22,357 bases of DNA from contig QCQS01000008.1 of the NCBI GenBank assembly GCA_003212115.1, positions 1-22,357 on the forward strand. The letters are read 5' to 3'. Under the pieces are notes generated by a model. It saw nothing but the letters and a program-made list of their open reading frames with translations. It was not told where the DNA came from and did not search any database. The position numbers were made by a program, and so were the translations under genes. The DNA comes from Prochlorococcus sp. AG-455-E15. GTDB lineage: Bacteria; Cyanobacteriota; Cyanobacteriia; PCC-6307; Cyanobiaceae. Position 1 is the first letter of the stretch, and every line of letters begins with the position of its first letter. This document shows, one piece after another, positions 14,628-22,357 of this stretch.

Positions 14628-15452
14628 ATGTTCAATCAACTAGAAATTCTCTCTGATGAACAAAGTGAAAAGCTTTATAGAATTAGAAAATACATTAAGA
14701 ATCTAGAAAGTGTTTGTATTGCTTATTCTGGAGGAGTTGACAGTACATTAGTAGCATCATTAGCATTCGAGCAATTAGGTAGCAAAGCAATTGCTATAAC
14801 TGGTATTTCTCCTGCATTAGCCAATACTCTTCGTGAAGAAGCAAGAAGGCAAGCAAAATGGATTGGAGTAAATCATTTAGAAATTAAAACATCAGAATTA
14901 GACCAATCAAGTTATAGTGCAAATCCTAAAGATAGGTGCTTTGCATGCAAAAAAGAGCTTCACAAACATACAACCTATCTTTCAACAAAACTAAATTACA
15001 AGGTTGTTTTAGATGGAGTAAATCTGGATGATCTTAAAGACTACAGACCAGGTATACAAGCCTCAAAACAAGCAGGAGTTATCTCACCCCTTGCAAAATT
15101 CAAAATTTCAAAAAAAGACATTAGGGATATATCAAAAGCATTGGGTTTTCCTTGGTGGGACAAACCTGCTCAACCTTGCTTATCATCAAGATTTCCTTAT
15201 GGCCATGAAATAACAAGTGAGAGGCTAAAAATGGTTGAGAAAGCAGAAGAATATCTTAAAAAATGTGGCTTATCGGAGGTTAGAGTTAGATGCCAAGGCT
15301 CAACTGCAAGAATAGAAATTCCCAAAGATGAATTAAAGCATTTTTTTAACAAATATAATTTAAGTGAGTTAATTCAATATTTTTCTAATTTGGGATTTAA
15401 TTGCACAAGTTTAGATCTTGAAGGACTAGTAAGCGGGAAATTAAATAGGTAA
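14628..15452 (+). CDS. larE: LarE-family ATP-dependent sulfur transferase (PP-loop)
   Basis: From the ATG at 14628 the protein is 274 residues. A TTG 21 bases upstream (14607) would add seven residues, and neither start has a clear Shine-Dalgarno sequence. The PP-loop YSGGVDST lies at residues 33-40, followed by DRCFACKKEL (102-111), VLDGVNLDDLKDYRPG (127-142), ISPLAK (152-157) and DKPAQPCLSSRFPYG (178-192). LarE adenylates and sulfurates the nickel-pincer nucleotide precursor used by lactate racemase. C184 matches the sacrificial cysteine of Lactobacillus LarE, and C104/C107 add the CxxC seen in the 4Fe-4S type. No larA, larB or larC lies nearby, so the true substrate is open. It converges on speD with a 6-bp gap. 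Confidence 0.85.
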   Translation: MFNQLEILSDEQSEKLYRIRKYIKNLESVCIAYSGGVDSTLVASLAFEQLGSKAIAITGISPALANTLREEARRQAKWIGVNHLEIKTSELDQSSYSANPKDRCFACKKELHKHTTYLSTKLNYKVVLDGVNLDDLKDYRPGIQASKQAGVISPLAKFKISKKDIRDISKALGFPWWDKPAQPCLSSRFPYGHEITSERLKMVEKAEEYLKKCGLSEVRVRCQGSTARIEIPKDELKHFFNKYNLSELIQYFSNLGFNCTSLDLEGLVSGKLNR

Positions 15453-15458
15453 ATATTG

Positions 15459-15893
15459 TCAAAGGACCGTTCTGATCTGTTTAGGGACTTCTGAAGGTGG
15501 ATTTCGCTCAATAACACGCAAAGAATGTTCTTTAGCCATTAAAGATTCAATTAAATATTGACTAGCTAGTTCAGGCATCATATTTTGACCACATGTAAAA
15601 ATATCGACTGCAGAGTAATTAGACTCAGGCCAAGTGTGTATTGAAATATGAGATTCAGCAAGTAATGCAATTGCTGTAACCCCTTGCGGCTCAAATTTAT
15701 TACTTATCAAATTGAGAACTGTTGCATTTGCCAATTTGGCAGCTTTGTTTAAAGTACAGCGCAAAAAGGATTCGTCATTTAACTTTTCGCAATCGCATCT
15801 GTAAAGTTCCAACAAAAGGTGTTTACTTTGATGATTTAATTTATGATCATCTTGAAACGAACTTAAAATTTGATTTTTTTTGGGGATCTCCAT
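15459..15893 (-). CDS. speD: S-adenosylmethionine decarboxylase proenzyme
   Basis: The 144-residue protein is a small prokaryotic-type AdoMet decarboxylase, which supplies the aminopropyl donor for spermidine. The self-cleavage site is visible in LLAESHISIHTWPE: cleavage between E80 and S81 would turn S81 into the pyruvoyl group, with H86 and C101 (FTCGQ) as the conserved processing and catalytic residues. The first 20 residues (MEIPKKNQILSSFQDDHKLN) extend beyond the family core, which begins near SKHLLLELYRCD, so a later start is conceivable though no good in-frame ATG exists. No spermidine synthase gene is adjacent. Confidence 0.9.
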   Translation of the reverse strand: MEIPKKNQILSSFQDDHKLNHQSKHLLLELYRCDCEKLNDESFLRCTLNKAAKLANATVLNLISNKFEPQGVTAIALLAESHISIHTWPESNYSAVDIFTCGQNMMPELASQYLIESLMAKEHSLRVIERNPPSEVPKQIRTVL

Positions 15894-15944
15894 TCAATAA
15901 ATTTATATGAATTTAAGATTAGCTAAAAATTATGTCTTTTTGAA

Positions 15945-17048
15945 TTATAAGTGAATCATTTGTGAAGAGCCTAATAAAGACTGATTAAATTTATCTAGAT
16001 GCGTCGCACTTATGAAACATTGACTATCTTTACCAACAGAATTTAATAACAAATTTTGTCTGGTTAAATCTAATTCGGCTAAGACATCATCCAATATAAG
16101 TATTGGAGGGACATTTAATGTTTTAGTTAATAAATCTAGTTCAGCCATCTTCAAAGCCAAGATAAAAGTCCTTTGCTGTCCTGATGAACCATATTTTCTA
16201 ACTGAAACATTATTAATAAGGAACTCAACATCATCACGATGAGGTCCAAAATTACATTTACCAGTCAATGCTTCTATTGAACGCTGATTTAATAGTTGTT
16301 CTGCTATTTTTTTGCTAATAATTTCTTCTTCTTCTTCTTCTGGACTTATATTCTGTATCCCCGAAAGATAATTTATGCTTATTTGCTCTTTAGATTTACT
16401 TAAATAATTATGCCAATATTCAACATATGGTTTTATTTTTAATAAAGCTCTTCTTCTTCGCCTAAAAATTCTTGTACTTATTATTGACATTTGAATATCA
16501 AAACTGTCAACAATATCGGTGGATTGAGTTTTTAAGAAACTTTCTGATCGCCAAAAATGACTTCTTTGTTTTAAAAGCCTGTTAAATCTACTTATCAGTT
16601 CAAAATATACTGGTTCTAGCTGAGATACTACTTTATCAATCCATGTTCTTCGATAACTGGGTTCACTTCTAACAATATCTATATCATTAGAACAGAAACA
16701 TACACTCCGTATATAATTCTTTATTTCACTCTGTCTTTTTAAGATTGATTCATTGACATAAATTCTTTTAGGGCCTTTTCGGAATAAATTTAACTTTAAA
16801 TCATCTTTAAAATTTATCTGTCCTATAACTACAGCCATATCACTATCATTCTCTATTAAATCTTTATCGCTTAGTGCTCTATTAGATTTTAATTGACTTA
16901 AAAATTCAACCGACTCAAGTAAATTTGACTTGCCAATACCATTACAGCCAAGAACAATTGCTCTTTGCTCTTTTAAATCAATTTCAAAACTTTTATGGTT
17001 CCGAAAATTTTTAATTTTTAATTTATTTAAAAAAATTTTTTTGTGCAT
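15945..17048 (-). CDS. recF: DNA replication and repair protein RecF
   Basis: The 367-residue protein is RecF, an SMC-like ATPase that helps RecO and RecR load RecA at gaps. Walker A is GCNGIGKS (34-41), the ABC signature is GSSGQQR (287-293), and Walker B with the D-loop is ILILDDVLAELD (about 316-327), all intact. The N-terminal LNKLKIKNFRNHKSFEIDL is typical. A run of six glutamates (SPEEEEEE) is encoded by a pure GAA repeat. It lies alone on the minus strand, 64 bases from tRNA-Arg and divergent from it, and is not next to dnaN or gyrB as in many other bacteria. Confidence 0.95.
   Translation of the reverse strand: MHKKIFLNKLKIKNFRNHKSFEIDLKEQRAIVLGCNGIGKSNLLESVEFLSQLKSNRALSDKDLIENDSDMAVVIGQINFKDDLKLNLFRKGPKRIYVNESILKRQSEIKNYIRSVCFCSNDIDIVRSEPSYRRTWIDKVVSQLEPVYFELISRFNRLLKQRSHFWRSESFLKTQSTDIVDSFDIQMSIISTRIFRRRRRALLKIKPYVEYWHNYLSKSKEQISINYLSGIQNISPEEEEEEIISKKIAEQLLNQRSIEALTGKCNFGPHRDDVEFLINNVSVRKYGSSGQQRTFILALKMAELDLLTKTLNVPPILILDDVLAELDLTRQNLLLNSVGKDSQCFISATHLDKFNQSLLGSSQMIHL
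16323..16340. repeat. Trinucleotide repeat (TTC)6 inside recF
   Basis: Six perfect TTC units (GAA on the coding strand) encode six consecutive glutamates in RecF. In-frame expansion or contraction would be tolerated. A slip of one base would break the gene. Confidence 0.9.
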
Positions 17049-17085
17049 TCATTAATTAAATTAGCTAAGTTTAAATTATTTAGAT

Positions 17086-17099
17086 TTTCTTTAAAGAAA
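17086..17099. repeat. 14-bp palindrome before tRNA-Arg
   Basis: TTTCTTTAAAGAAA is a perfect palindrome that ends 13 bases before the tRNA 5' end, in the 64-bp spacer shared with the divergent recF. It may be part of the tRNA or recF promoter or simply reflect A/T richness. Confidence 0.35.
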
Positions 17100-17112
17100 T
17101 TGAAAAATTAAA

Positions 17113-17186
17113 GGGCATGTAGCTCAGTTGGATAGAGCATCAGATTCCGGTTCTGAGAGTCGGGGGTTCGAATCCCTCCATGCTCG
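17113..17186 (+). tRNA. tRNA-Arg (anticodon CCG)
   Basis: The acceptor stem GGGCATG (17113-17119) pairs with CATGCTC (17179-17185), one pair being G-U, with discriminator G17186. The anticodon stem TCAGA/TCTGA encloses the loop TTCCGGT, with anticodon CCG at 17147-17149, reading the CGG codon. The D arm AGCTCAGTTGGATAGAGC and the T arm GGGGGTTCGAATCCCTC are standard. CCA is not encoded. It lies between two minus-strand genes. Confidence 0.96.
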
Positions 17187-17196
17187 TAAAATATTT

Positions 17197-17643
17197 TTAA
17201 AGTTTATATCCCATTACCCTTATTCCATTTGGATCTAGTATAAATCCATTTTCCTCTAAACTTATAAATGAAGATACTGGAGCCTGTACAGAAATACTGC
17301 ATCCAGGCATTTCTCTATTTATTTTCTCAAGGGTTACTTTAAGCAGTATTGAGTAATAAAGTTGCTGATTATTATCTGGCCATGCACTTAAATTCCACAA
17401 GTTAGCATTCAATCCTCTGTCGGACGTAACCCTTACAAAGCCATATAATTTATCTTTTAATTCATTCTGTATGGTAAAAAAGAAATTACTTTTCTGAATA
17501 GCCTCAGAAAGAGGTTTTATTGGAAATGTCTCACAACCACAATTAGCTAAAAGTTTGTTAACTTCTTTAGCTAATGGGATTTGAGAAGAGTTAACAAAAT
17601 AACCTTCTGGAAGAACAAGGTTTTTTTTAGAAAAATATTGCAA
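17197..17643 (-). CDS. GNAT-like N-acetyltransferase family protein (putative)
   Basis: The 148-residue protein has a pattern like the GNAT fold: FTIQNELKDKLYGFVRVTSDRG (central strands), ANLWNLSAWPDNNQQLYYSILLKVTLEKI (strand 4 and helix), and a final ISLEENGFILDPNGIRVMGYKL, like the strand-turn ending ..LGF....G....Y of acetyltransferases. The usual acetyl-CoA motif Q/RxxGxG/A is not evident, so activity is unproven. The start is a TTG preceded directly by an in-frame TAA, three bases after the ppc stop, so translation probably depends on coupling to ppc. The 3' end lies 10 bases from tRNA-Arg. Confidence 0.5.
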   Translation of the reverse strand: MQYFSKKNLVLPEGYFVNSSQIPLAKEVNKLLANCGCETFPIKPLSEAIQKSNFFFTIQNELKDKLYGFVRVTSDRGLNANLWNLSAWPDNNQQLYYSILLKVTLEKINREMPGCSISVQAPVSSFISLEENGFILDPNGIRVMGYKL

Positions 17644-17646
17644 TTA

Positions 17647-20616
17647 TCAACCTGTATTTCTCATGCCAGCTGCTATTCCATTTATGGTTAAAAGTGCGCC
17701 CCTCAATAGTTCACTTCTGCTGTAAGCTCTTGTAGATTCATCTTTATCTATCATAAATTCGCTTATTGGGGGTTGTCTGGTCTGATCTCTTAGTCTTCTC
17801 AGAAGTGAAACCTGCAAAAACCCTAATGGAATAATTGTCTTATTTCTCAAGCTTACTGATGATTTCAAGTCTCTATCAGATTCTAAGAGCTTATTTTTAC
17901 CAGTAATTTCAAGTATTAAAGATTTTGTAAGATTATATTCTTTAGAAATTACTTCAAAAATATCATCAAAAGACTCTTTATTTTCTTTACTGCCAAGAGT
18001 ATCAACATAATATCTAGCGACTTCCAAATCCACCTTAGATAATGTCATTTCTACCTTAGATATGAGCATTCTAAAAAATGGCCATCTTTGATGCAAAACT
18101 CCTAATAATTCAATTTGTTGTGGATCTGAATTTAATTCAGATGACAATGCAGTACCTACTCCAAACCAACTTGGCAAAAGAAATCTACTTTGTGTCCAAC
18201 CAAATACCCATGGAATAGCTCTCAAACTTGATAAATCTTTTGCACCTTTTTTTCTTCTAGCAGGCCTACTAGATATCTGTAATTTACTAATTTCCTCTAT
18301 TGGAGTTACTTCTTGAAAGAAATTTAACAAATCAGGATTCTCATGTACTAATTTTCTGTAATGAGACCTTGATGTTTCTGCCAGCCTAGACATTAATTGA
18401 TTCCATTCTGGAGTAGCGTCAAGTCTATTATTGACCAAACTATTTTGAATTACCGCTGTAGTAACAGTCTCAAGATTGTACAAAGCCAGTTCGGGAAGAC
18501 TATATTTAGATGCTAAAACTTCACCTTGTTCAGTTATTTTTATTCGCCCTTTTAAAGTGCCGCTTGGTTGAGCCAATATTGCCTGATAGGCTGGTCCTCC
18601 TCCTCTCCCTACAGAACCACCTCTTCCATGAAAAAGTCTTAGCAATATGTTATTTCTACTTGCGAGATTTTGAAGAGCTATTTGGGCTCTATGAATTTCC
18701 CAATTACTAGAAACAAACCCGGAATCTTTATTGCTATCAGAATATCCAAGCATTAATTCTTGCAGAGGTTTAAAAGTTTCTCCTACTTTTGGCAATAATG
18801 ATTTATAGAAATCTAATTTAAACAACTTTTCCATGACTTCTGGTGCCCTTTTAAGGTCTTCCACAGTTTCAAAAAGAGGAACAACTAATAATTTTGACTT
18901 TTGTGAATTTTGATCAAGAAGTCCCATTTCTTTTGCCAGCAAGAGAACTTCAAGCAAATCAGATGCACTATGACTCATTGAAATTACATAAGAATGGCAG
19001 ATGCGACTTCCAAATTCTTGCTGTAGTCTCTTAACCATTTTAAAAACTGAAAAGGTTTCTTCTGTAGTTTTTGTCCAGTCAACGTCAGATGGAATTAAAG
19101 GTCTTTTTGTATTTAATTCGTCTATAAGCCATTCAATTTTCTGTTCCTCAGACATTTGGTCATATCGAACAGATAAATCAAGATAATTTGTAAGTTCTTG
19201 TATGGCATCACTATGCCTTGTACTCTCTTGACGAATATCTAAACTTGCCAAAGAAAATCCAAAAATATGTACTTGAGTAAGTAAGGTGTTTACAGACTCA
19301 CAAGTTAAATCTGTACTAATCAAACTATTTTTAATTAGCTCTAGATCATAAGTAAATTCTTTTACTGATTTGTAATATAAGTTATCAACTTTATCTAGAT
19401 TTTTGTTATCTAGTTCTCCCTCCAAGGCAGATTTCCATCCACTATCAGCTAATAAATTATTTCTTTCTTGTGTTAGCCTTAATTTCTCTAAAATATAACT
19501 TAATTTCAATCTGTAGGGTTCTGATCTATACCTTGTAGCTCTAGCTTCATAGATTTCAGGGAACTTAACCCTGTCAGTTTCCAGCGACTCTAATAGAGAG
19601 GAACTGACTTGACTCCATTGCATCGAGACGCTTAATTGATCTCTAAGATTAGACGTCGCAATAATATATCTTTCCAACATCAACTGCCTTTGGTAGCAAG
19701 CAGTTCTCCATGTTATCTCAGGAGTGACCGATGGATTACCGTCCCTATCGGAGCCTACCCAAGAACCAAAGTTACAAAAAGATTCAGAGGGCATCTGAAC
19801 ATCTGGGTAATTTTCGGTAAGTGCTTCAGCGATTCTGCCCCTTAATTGAGGCATCGCATTAAATAGAACTTGCTGAAAATAATGCAAAGCATAATCAACC
19901 TCGTCTAAAACTGAAGGTTTAAATTGGTGCAATTCATCTGTTCTCCACCAAAGTCTAACTTCCTCTTTTAATTGGGTTTTTAGAGAATTTTTTTCTTCTT
20001 TTGTTAGAAATTGCTCAATCTGTATTTTTTTTAACAAATTTGCTACTCTTGTTTGCTTATGTCTAATCGTATGTCTTACTATCTCCGTCGGATGTGCAGT
20101 AAAAACTAAACGAATATCCATTTCCTGCAATATCTCCTCTAATTTTCCTGGTGGTACATTTAATTTCCTCAGCCTGTAAAATAATTCTCTAAAAGTTACT
20201 GGAGCATTTTGCCTAGCCAATGCTGGGGCAAAAGGATCAAGATTGTCGGGCGATTTTTGAACATCCTTATTGGTAAAGCTTTGTATATATCTATCTTCCT
20301 CAACTCTTTGTTCCAAAATATTAACGAGTTGAAAATACAATGAAAATGCCCTTGCTGCTGCTATGGATTCTGCTAAATCCATTGAATTTACGATATCAAC
20401 TATTTCATTCTTAAAAGTTTTTGAACTATCGCCATCAATTTGTTTTGAATAACTTAATTCTTTAAGCTGTATCAATCTCTCTGCTTGATCATCAGGGCAT
20501 TCTTCTCTGAGCACAGATTCCCATAGATCTTCAATTAGAAGACGATTTTTATCAAGTGGGTCATTATTACTTATCAGATCCACGTTATTATTTTTTATCT
20601 GTCGAAAAGATTCCAT
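17647..20616 (-). CDS. ppc: Phosphoenolpyruvate carboxylase
   Basis: The 989-residue enzyme carboxylates phosphoenolpyruvate to oxaloacetate, feeding the incomplete TCA cycle and amino-acid synthesis. Catalytic blocks are complete: FTAHPTEIVRHTIRHK with H175, GSWVGSDRDGNPSVTP, VVPLFETVEDL, LGYSDSNKDSGFVSSNW, the glycine loop FHGRGGSVGRGGGP (about 660-675), and the C-terminal end MRNTG. The N terminus lacks the phosphorylatable serine motif of plant enzymes. The spacing of 52 bases from gshA upstream and three bases to the GNAT-like gene downstream suggests one minus-strand transcription unit. Confidence 0.97.
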   Translation of the reverse strand: MESFRQIKNNNVDLISNNDPLDKNRLLIEDLWESVLREECPDDQAERLIQLKELSYSKQIDGDSSKTFKNEIVDIVNSMDLAESIAAARAFSLYFQLVNILEQRVEEDRYIQSFTNKDVQKSPDNLDPFAPALARQNAPVTFRELFYRLRKLNVPPGKLEEILQEMDIRLVFTAHPTEIVRHTIRHKQTRVANLLKKIQIEQFLTKEEKNSLKTQLKEEVRLWWRTDELHQFKPSVLDEVDYALHYFQQVLFNAMPQLRGRIAEALTENYPDVQMPSESFCNFGSWVGSDRDGNPSVTPEITWRTACYQRQLMLERYIIATSNLRDQLSVSMQWSQVSSSLLESLETDRVKFPEIYEARATRYRSEPYRLKLSYILEKLRLTQERNNLLADSGWKSALEGELDNKNLDKVDNLYYKSVKEFTYDLELIKNSLISTDLTCESVNTLLTQVHIFGFSLASLDIRQESTRHSDAIQELTNYLDLSVRYDQMSEEQKIEWLIDELNTKRPLIPSDVDWTKTTEETFSVFKMVKRLQQEFGSRICHSYVISMSHSASDLLEVLLLAKEMGLLDQNSQKSKLLVVPLFETVEDLKRAPEVMEKLFKLDFYKSLLPKVGETFKPLQELMLGYSDSNKDSGFVSSNWEIHRAQIALQNLASRNNILLRLFHGRGGSVGRGGGPAYQAILAQPSGTLKGRIKITEQGEVLASKYSLPELALYNLETVTTAVIQNSLVNNRLDATPEWNQLMSRLAETSRSHYRKLVHENPDLLNFFQEVTPIEEISKLQISSRPARRKKGAKDLSSLRAIPWVFGWTQSRFLLPSWFGVGTALSSELNSDPQQIELLGVLHQRWPFFRMLISKVEMTLSKVDLEVARYYVDTLGSKENKESFDDIFEVISKEYNLTKSLILEITGKNKLLESDRDLKSSVSLRNKTIIPLGFLQVSLLRRLRDQTRQPPISEFMIDKDESTRAYSRSELLRGALLTINGIAAGMRNTG

Positions 20617-20668
20617 ATAGTCATTATGTCATAAGTGAAAATGTTCAGATAAAGTATTATTTAAATAA

Positions 20669-21787
20669 TCAAACATTCTTGGACTCACTCCTAATCATAT
20701 CTTCAATAGAAATTTTCATTATCTGCTCAATAGAAAGACCTTTTTCATATTGATTTATCCATTTCATAGATTGATTTCCTTCTTCAAGCACTTCATAGAT
20801 AGGATCTAAAAGATGTCTCATGCCAAAATCTTCTGCTGTGGATGATAACTCTGATAATAAGGTTTGAATCCATTCTCTACAAATAACTTTTTTCCCATCT
20901 TGCCAGTTAATTAACTCTGAATTCAGACTATCTTTAGCAGCATTTATTTCATTTTGATCACATATTTCTGATAATTCATCCATAGAAAAAATACTGGCAT
21001 TTAAAGGATCTAAGGTATTTATATTTTCAAAAAGATTTAAAATCCTTAGTTCTATCATGGCCGTTATCCCTAAAAGCAGATTAATATCATGGACAAAATC
21101 ACAAATTCTTAATTCCAAACGATCAAGAATTAATGGTCTTTGGGGACCATTTGGTCGGATTGAAGACCAAAAATGCCTAATGTTTTGCATATTTTTATTA
21201 GATATATTTTCCTCTATCCAATCGATATAAGAATTATGATTTACAAAGAAAGGAACCTTACTAGGTGTTTTAGGAAACTGGATCCATCTCTGAGAGTGAT
21301 TATCAGTAATTTTATTATTTAAGAAAGGTGAACTAGCACTTAAGGACAGATATAAAGAAGCCTCTGATCTTATAAGTCTAATAGCTGTAAAAAGCTTATC
21401 TAAATTATCTATGCCTATGTTTATATGCACACTTGAAGTTGCGATAGATATGCCATAATTGTCCTGAATAAATTGATGATAAACGTTGTCAATATCAGAT
21501 CTTTGAAATTGACTATCGTGTTTAAAACAAAGAGTGGATGAAGGAATAATTGTTAAATTCTTATTATTTAACCACTTTCTTAATTTTTTTCTTGGATTTA
21601 TTAACTTCTCATATAAAAACTTGTAGTCTTTTTCAGGTGTTGTTATGTATTCAACATTTCTGTTATCTGGCTCTTTTACAAAATCTGAAAATTGTTTCTC
21701 GATATCAGCTGAAACACCAATATGAGAATCACAAGAACCAGTAAACAGTTCAACCTCAAAACCTTTATAAAGTTTATCTTTACTCAT
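20669..21787 (-). CDS. gshA: Glutamate-cysteine ligase, cyanobacterial type
   Basis: The 372-residue protein matches the cyanobacterial/plant-like branch of glutamate-cysteine ligases, the first step of glutathione synthesis. Recognisable blocks are KGFEVELFTG at the N terminus, ATSSVHINIGIDN, FPKTPSKVPFFVNHNSYIDW, SSIRPNGPQRPLILDRLELRICDFV, and GMRHLLDPIYEVLEEGNQSMKW near the end. The start ATG overlaps the trpE stop as ATGA, showing tight coupling. It is followed by ppc on the same strand. Confidence 0.9.
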   Translation of the reverse strand: MSKDKLYKGFEVELFTGSCDSHIGVSADIEKQFSDFVKEPDNRNVEYITTPEKDYKFLYEKLINPRKKLRKWLNNKNLTIIPSSTLCFKHDSQFQRSDIDNVYHQFIQDNYGISIATSSVHINIGIDNLDKLFTAIRLIRSEASLYLSLSASSPFLNNKITDNHSQRWIQFPKTPSKVPFFVNHNSYIDWIEENISNKNMQNIRHFWSSIRPNGPQRPLILDRLELRICDFVHDINLLLGITAMIELRILNLFENINTLDPLNASIFSMDELSEICDQNEINAAKDSLNSELINWQDGKKVICREWIQTLLSELSSTAEDFGMRHLLDPIYEVLEEGNQSMKWINQYEKGLSIEQIMKISIEDMIRSESKNV

Positions 21788-22357
21788 TTATTTACCAAAC
21801 AGGCTAAAGCTTTTAATATCCCCTTTGCTTTATTTATTGTCTCTTGGTATTCATTTTCAGGAGAAGAATCTGCAACTATTCCAGCTCCTGCTTGCACTGA
21901 AACATCATATTTCCCATTTCTTGAGGGTTTAACTATCATAGTTCTTATAGTAATTGCCGTATTTAATGCACCATTAATATCAATAGATCCGTAAACACCC
22001 GCATAAGGTCCTCTAGCATCTTTTTCAAAGAGCTTAATCAATTGCATAGCTCTTATTTTTGGGGCACCAGTTACTGTCCCAGCGGGAAAAGATGCTTTTA
22101 GTAAATCCCATACATCAGCATTCTTTTGTAAGATTCCCTCAACTTCACTAACTATATGCATAACGTGTGAATATTTCTCAATAACCATTAAATCCTTGAC
22201 CTTCACAGAACCAATATCACAAACTCTTCCAAGATCATTTCTTCCAAGATCAATAAGCATTACATGCTCAGCTATCTCTTTAGGATCTTTTAATAAATCC
22301 TGTTCTAATTCCAAGTCTTGTTGACTATCAACACCTCTAGGTCTTGTGCCAGCTATT
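21784..22357 (-). CDS. trpE: Anthranilate synthase component I, C-terminal part (cut by window edge)
   Basis: The last 191 codons are present and the gene continues past the end of the window. It is a chorismate-binding enzyme: the fragment opens with IAGTRPRG and contains VMLIDLGRNDLGRVCDIGSV, SFPAGTVTGAPKIRAMQLI, GPYAGVYGSID and VQAGAGIVADSSPENEYQET, the active-site blocks of TrpE. The close relative PabB shares most of these, but the AGAGIVADS.PENEY ending and the neighbours gshA and ppc favour TrpE. The tryptophan-binding N-terminal region is outside the window. The stop overlaps the gshA start. Confidence 0.88.
   Translation of the reverse strand, partial: IAGTRPRGVDSQQDLELEQDLLKDPKEIAEHVMLIDLGRNDLGRVCDIGSVKVKDLMVIEKYSHVMHIVSEVEGILQKNADVWDLLKASFPAGTVTGAPKIRAMQLIKLFEKDARGPYAGVYGSIDINGALNTAITIRTMIVKPSRNGKYDVSVQAGAGIVADSSPENEYQETINKAKGILKALACLVNK

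Noticed and set aside
20669..21787. gshA product considered as a truncated or bifunctional gshF
   Set aside because: The length and blocks fit the cyanobacterial glutamate-cysteine ligase, and there is no ATP-grasp domain that a GshF fusion would need.
1..22357. Search for CRISPR arrays, insertion sequences, phage genes and att sites, including next to the two tRNA genes
   Set aside because: No regularly spaced repeats, transposase or integrase reading frames, terminal inverted repeats or duplicated tRNA 3' ends were seen.

Overview
The window looks like a piece of a very AT-rich, compact cyanobacterial chromosome, most likely a high-light-adapted Prochlorococcus. This is inferred from gene content (ndhN, ldpA, crtD, a cyanobacterial-type gshA, a CAAD-domain protein), the neighbour orders rplC/ndhN-ldpA and trpE-gshA-ppc, very short spacers, frequent TTG starts and low GC. 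I see no transposase, integrase, phage gene, CRISPR array or other sign of recent transfer. Nearly all of it is core genome.

Layout. (1) 1-2554, minus strand: the start of the large ribosomal-protein operon (rplC-rplD-rplW-rplB-rpsS), with ATGA overlaps and strong Shine-Dalgarno sites for all internal genes. rpsJ is not upstream of rplC. A 280-bp divergent region (2555-2834) separates it from (2) ndhN and ldpA on the plus strand, which concern the NDH-1 complex and redox input to the clock. (3) 4419-6493, plus strand: tRNA-Gln, a HAD-family hydrolase and recA, the last preceded by a full match to the cyanobacterial LexA (SOS) box. (4) 6496-15893: single genes that mostly alternate strand. They are a DUF2839 membrane protein, a degenerate DinG-like helicase relative, tyrA, crtD, a fructosamine-kinase-like gene, a CAAD/CURT1-like thylakoid protein, a MoeB-rhodanese E1 enzyme, a tandemly duplicated CobO-like protein, a LarE-type sulfur transferase and speD. 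(5) 15945-22357: recF, tRNA-Arg, a GNAT-like gene, ppc, gshA and the 3' part of trpE. The last four form a tight minus-strand series with an ATGA overlap between trpE and gshA.

Metabolic themes: DNA repair (recA, recF, the DinG relative), aromatic amino acids (tyrA, trpE), carbon anaplerosis (ppc), thiols and sulfur transfer (gshA, larE, moeB-rhodanese), corrinoid cofactor (CobO-like), carotenoid synthesis (crtD), polyamines (speD) and photosynthetic membranes (ndhN, CAAD). I do not see an unmistakable new system. The items most worth a second look are the structured leader between rplC and ndhN (a 9-bp long-range inverted repeat competing with a local hairpin, plus an opposite-strand terminator), the doubled CobO-like protein, the three-cysteine LarE, the MoeB that lacks both zinc CxxC pairs, and the DinG relative that seems to have lost its ATPase motifs.
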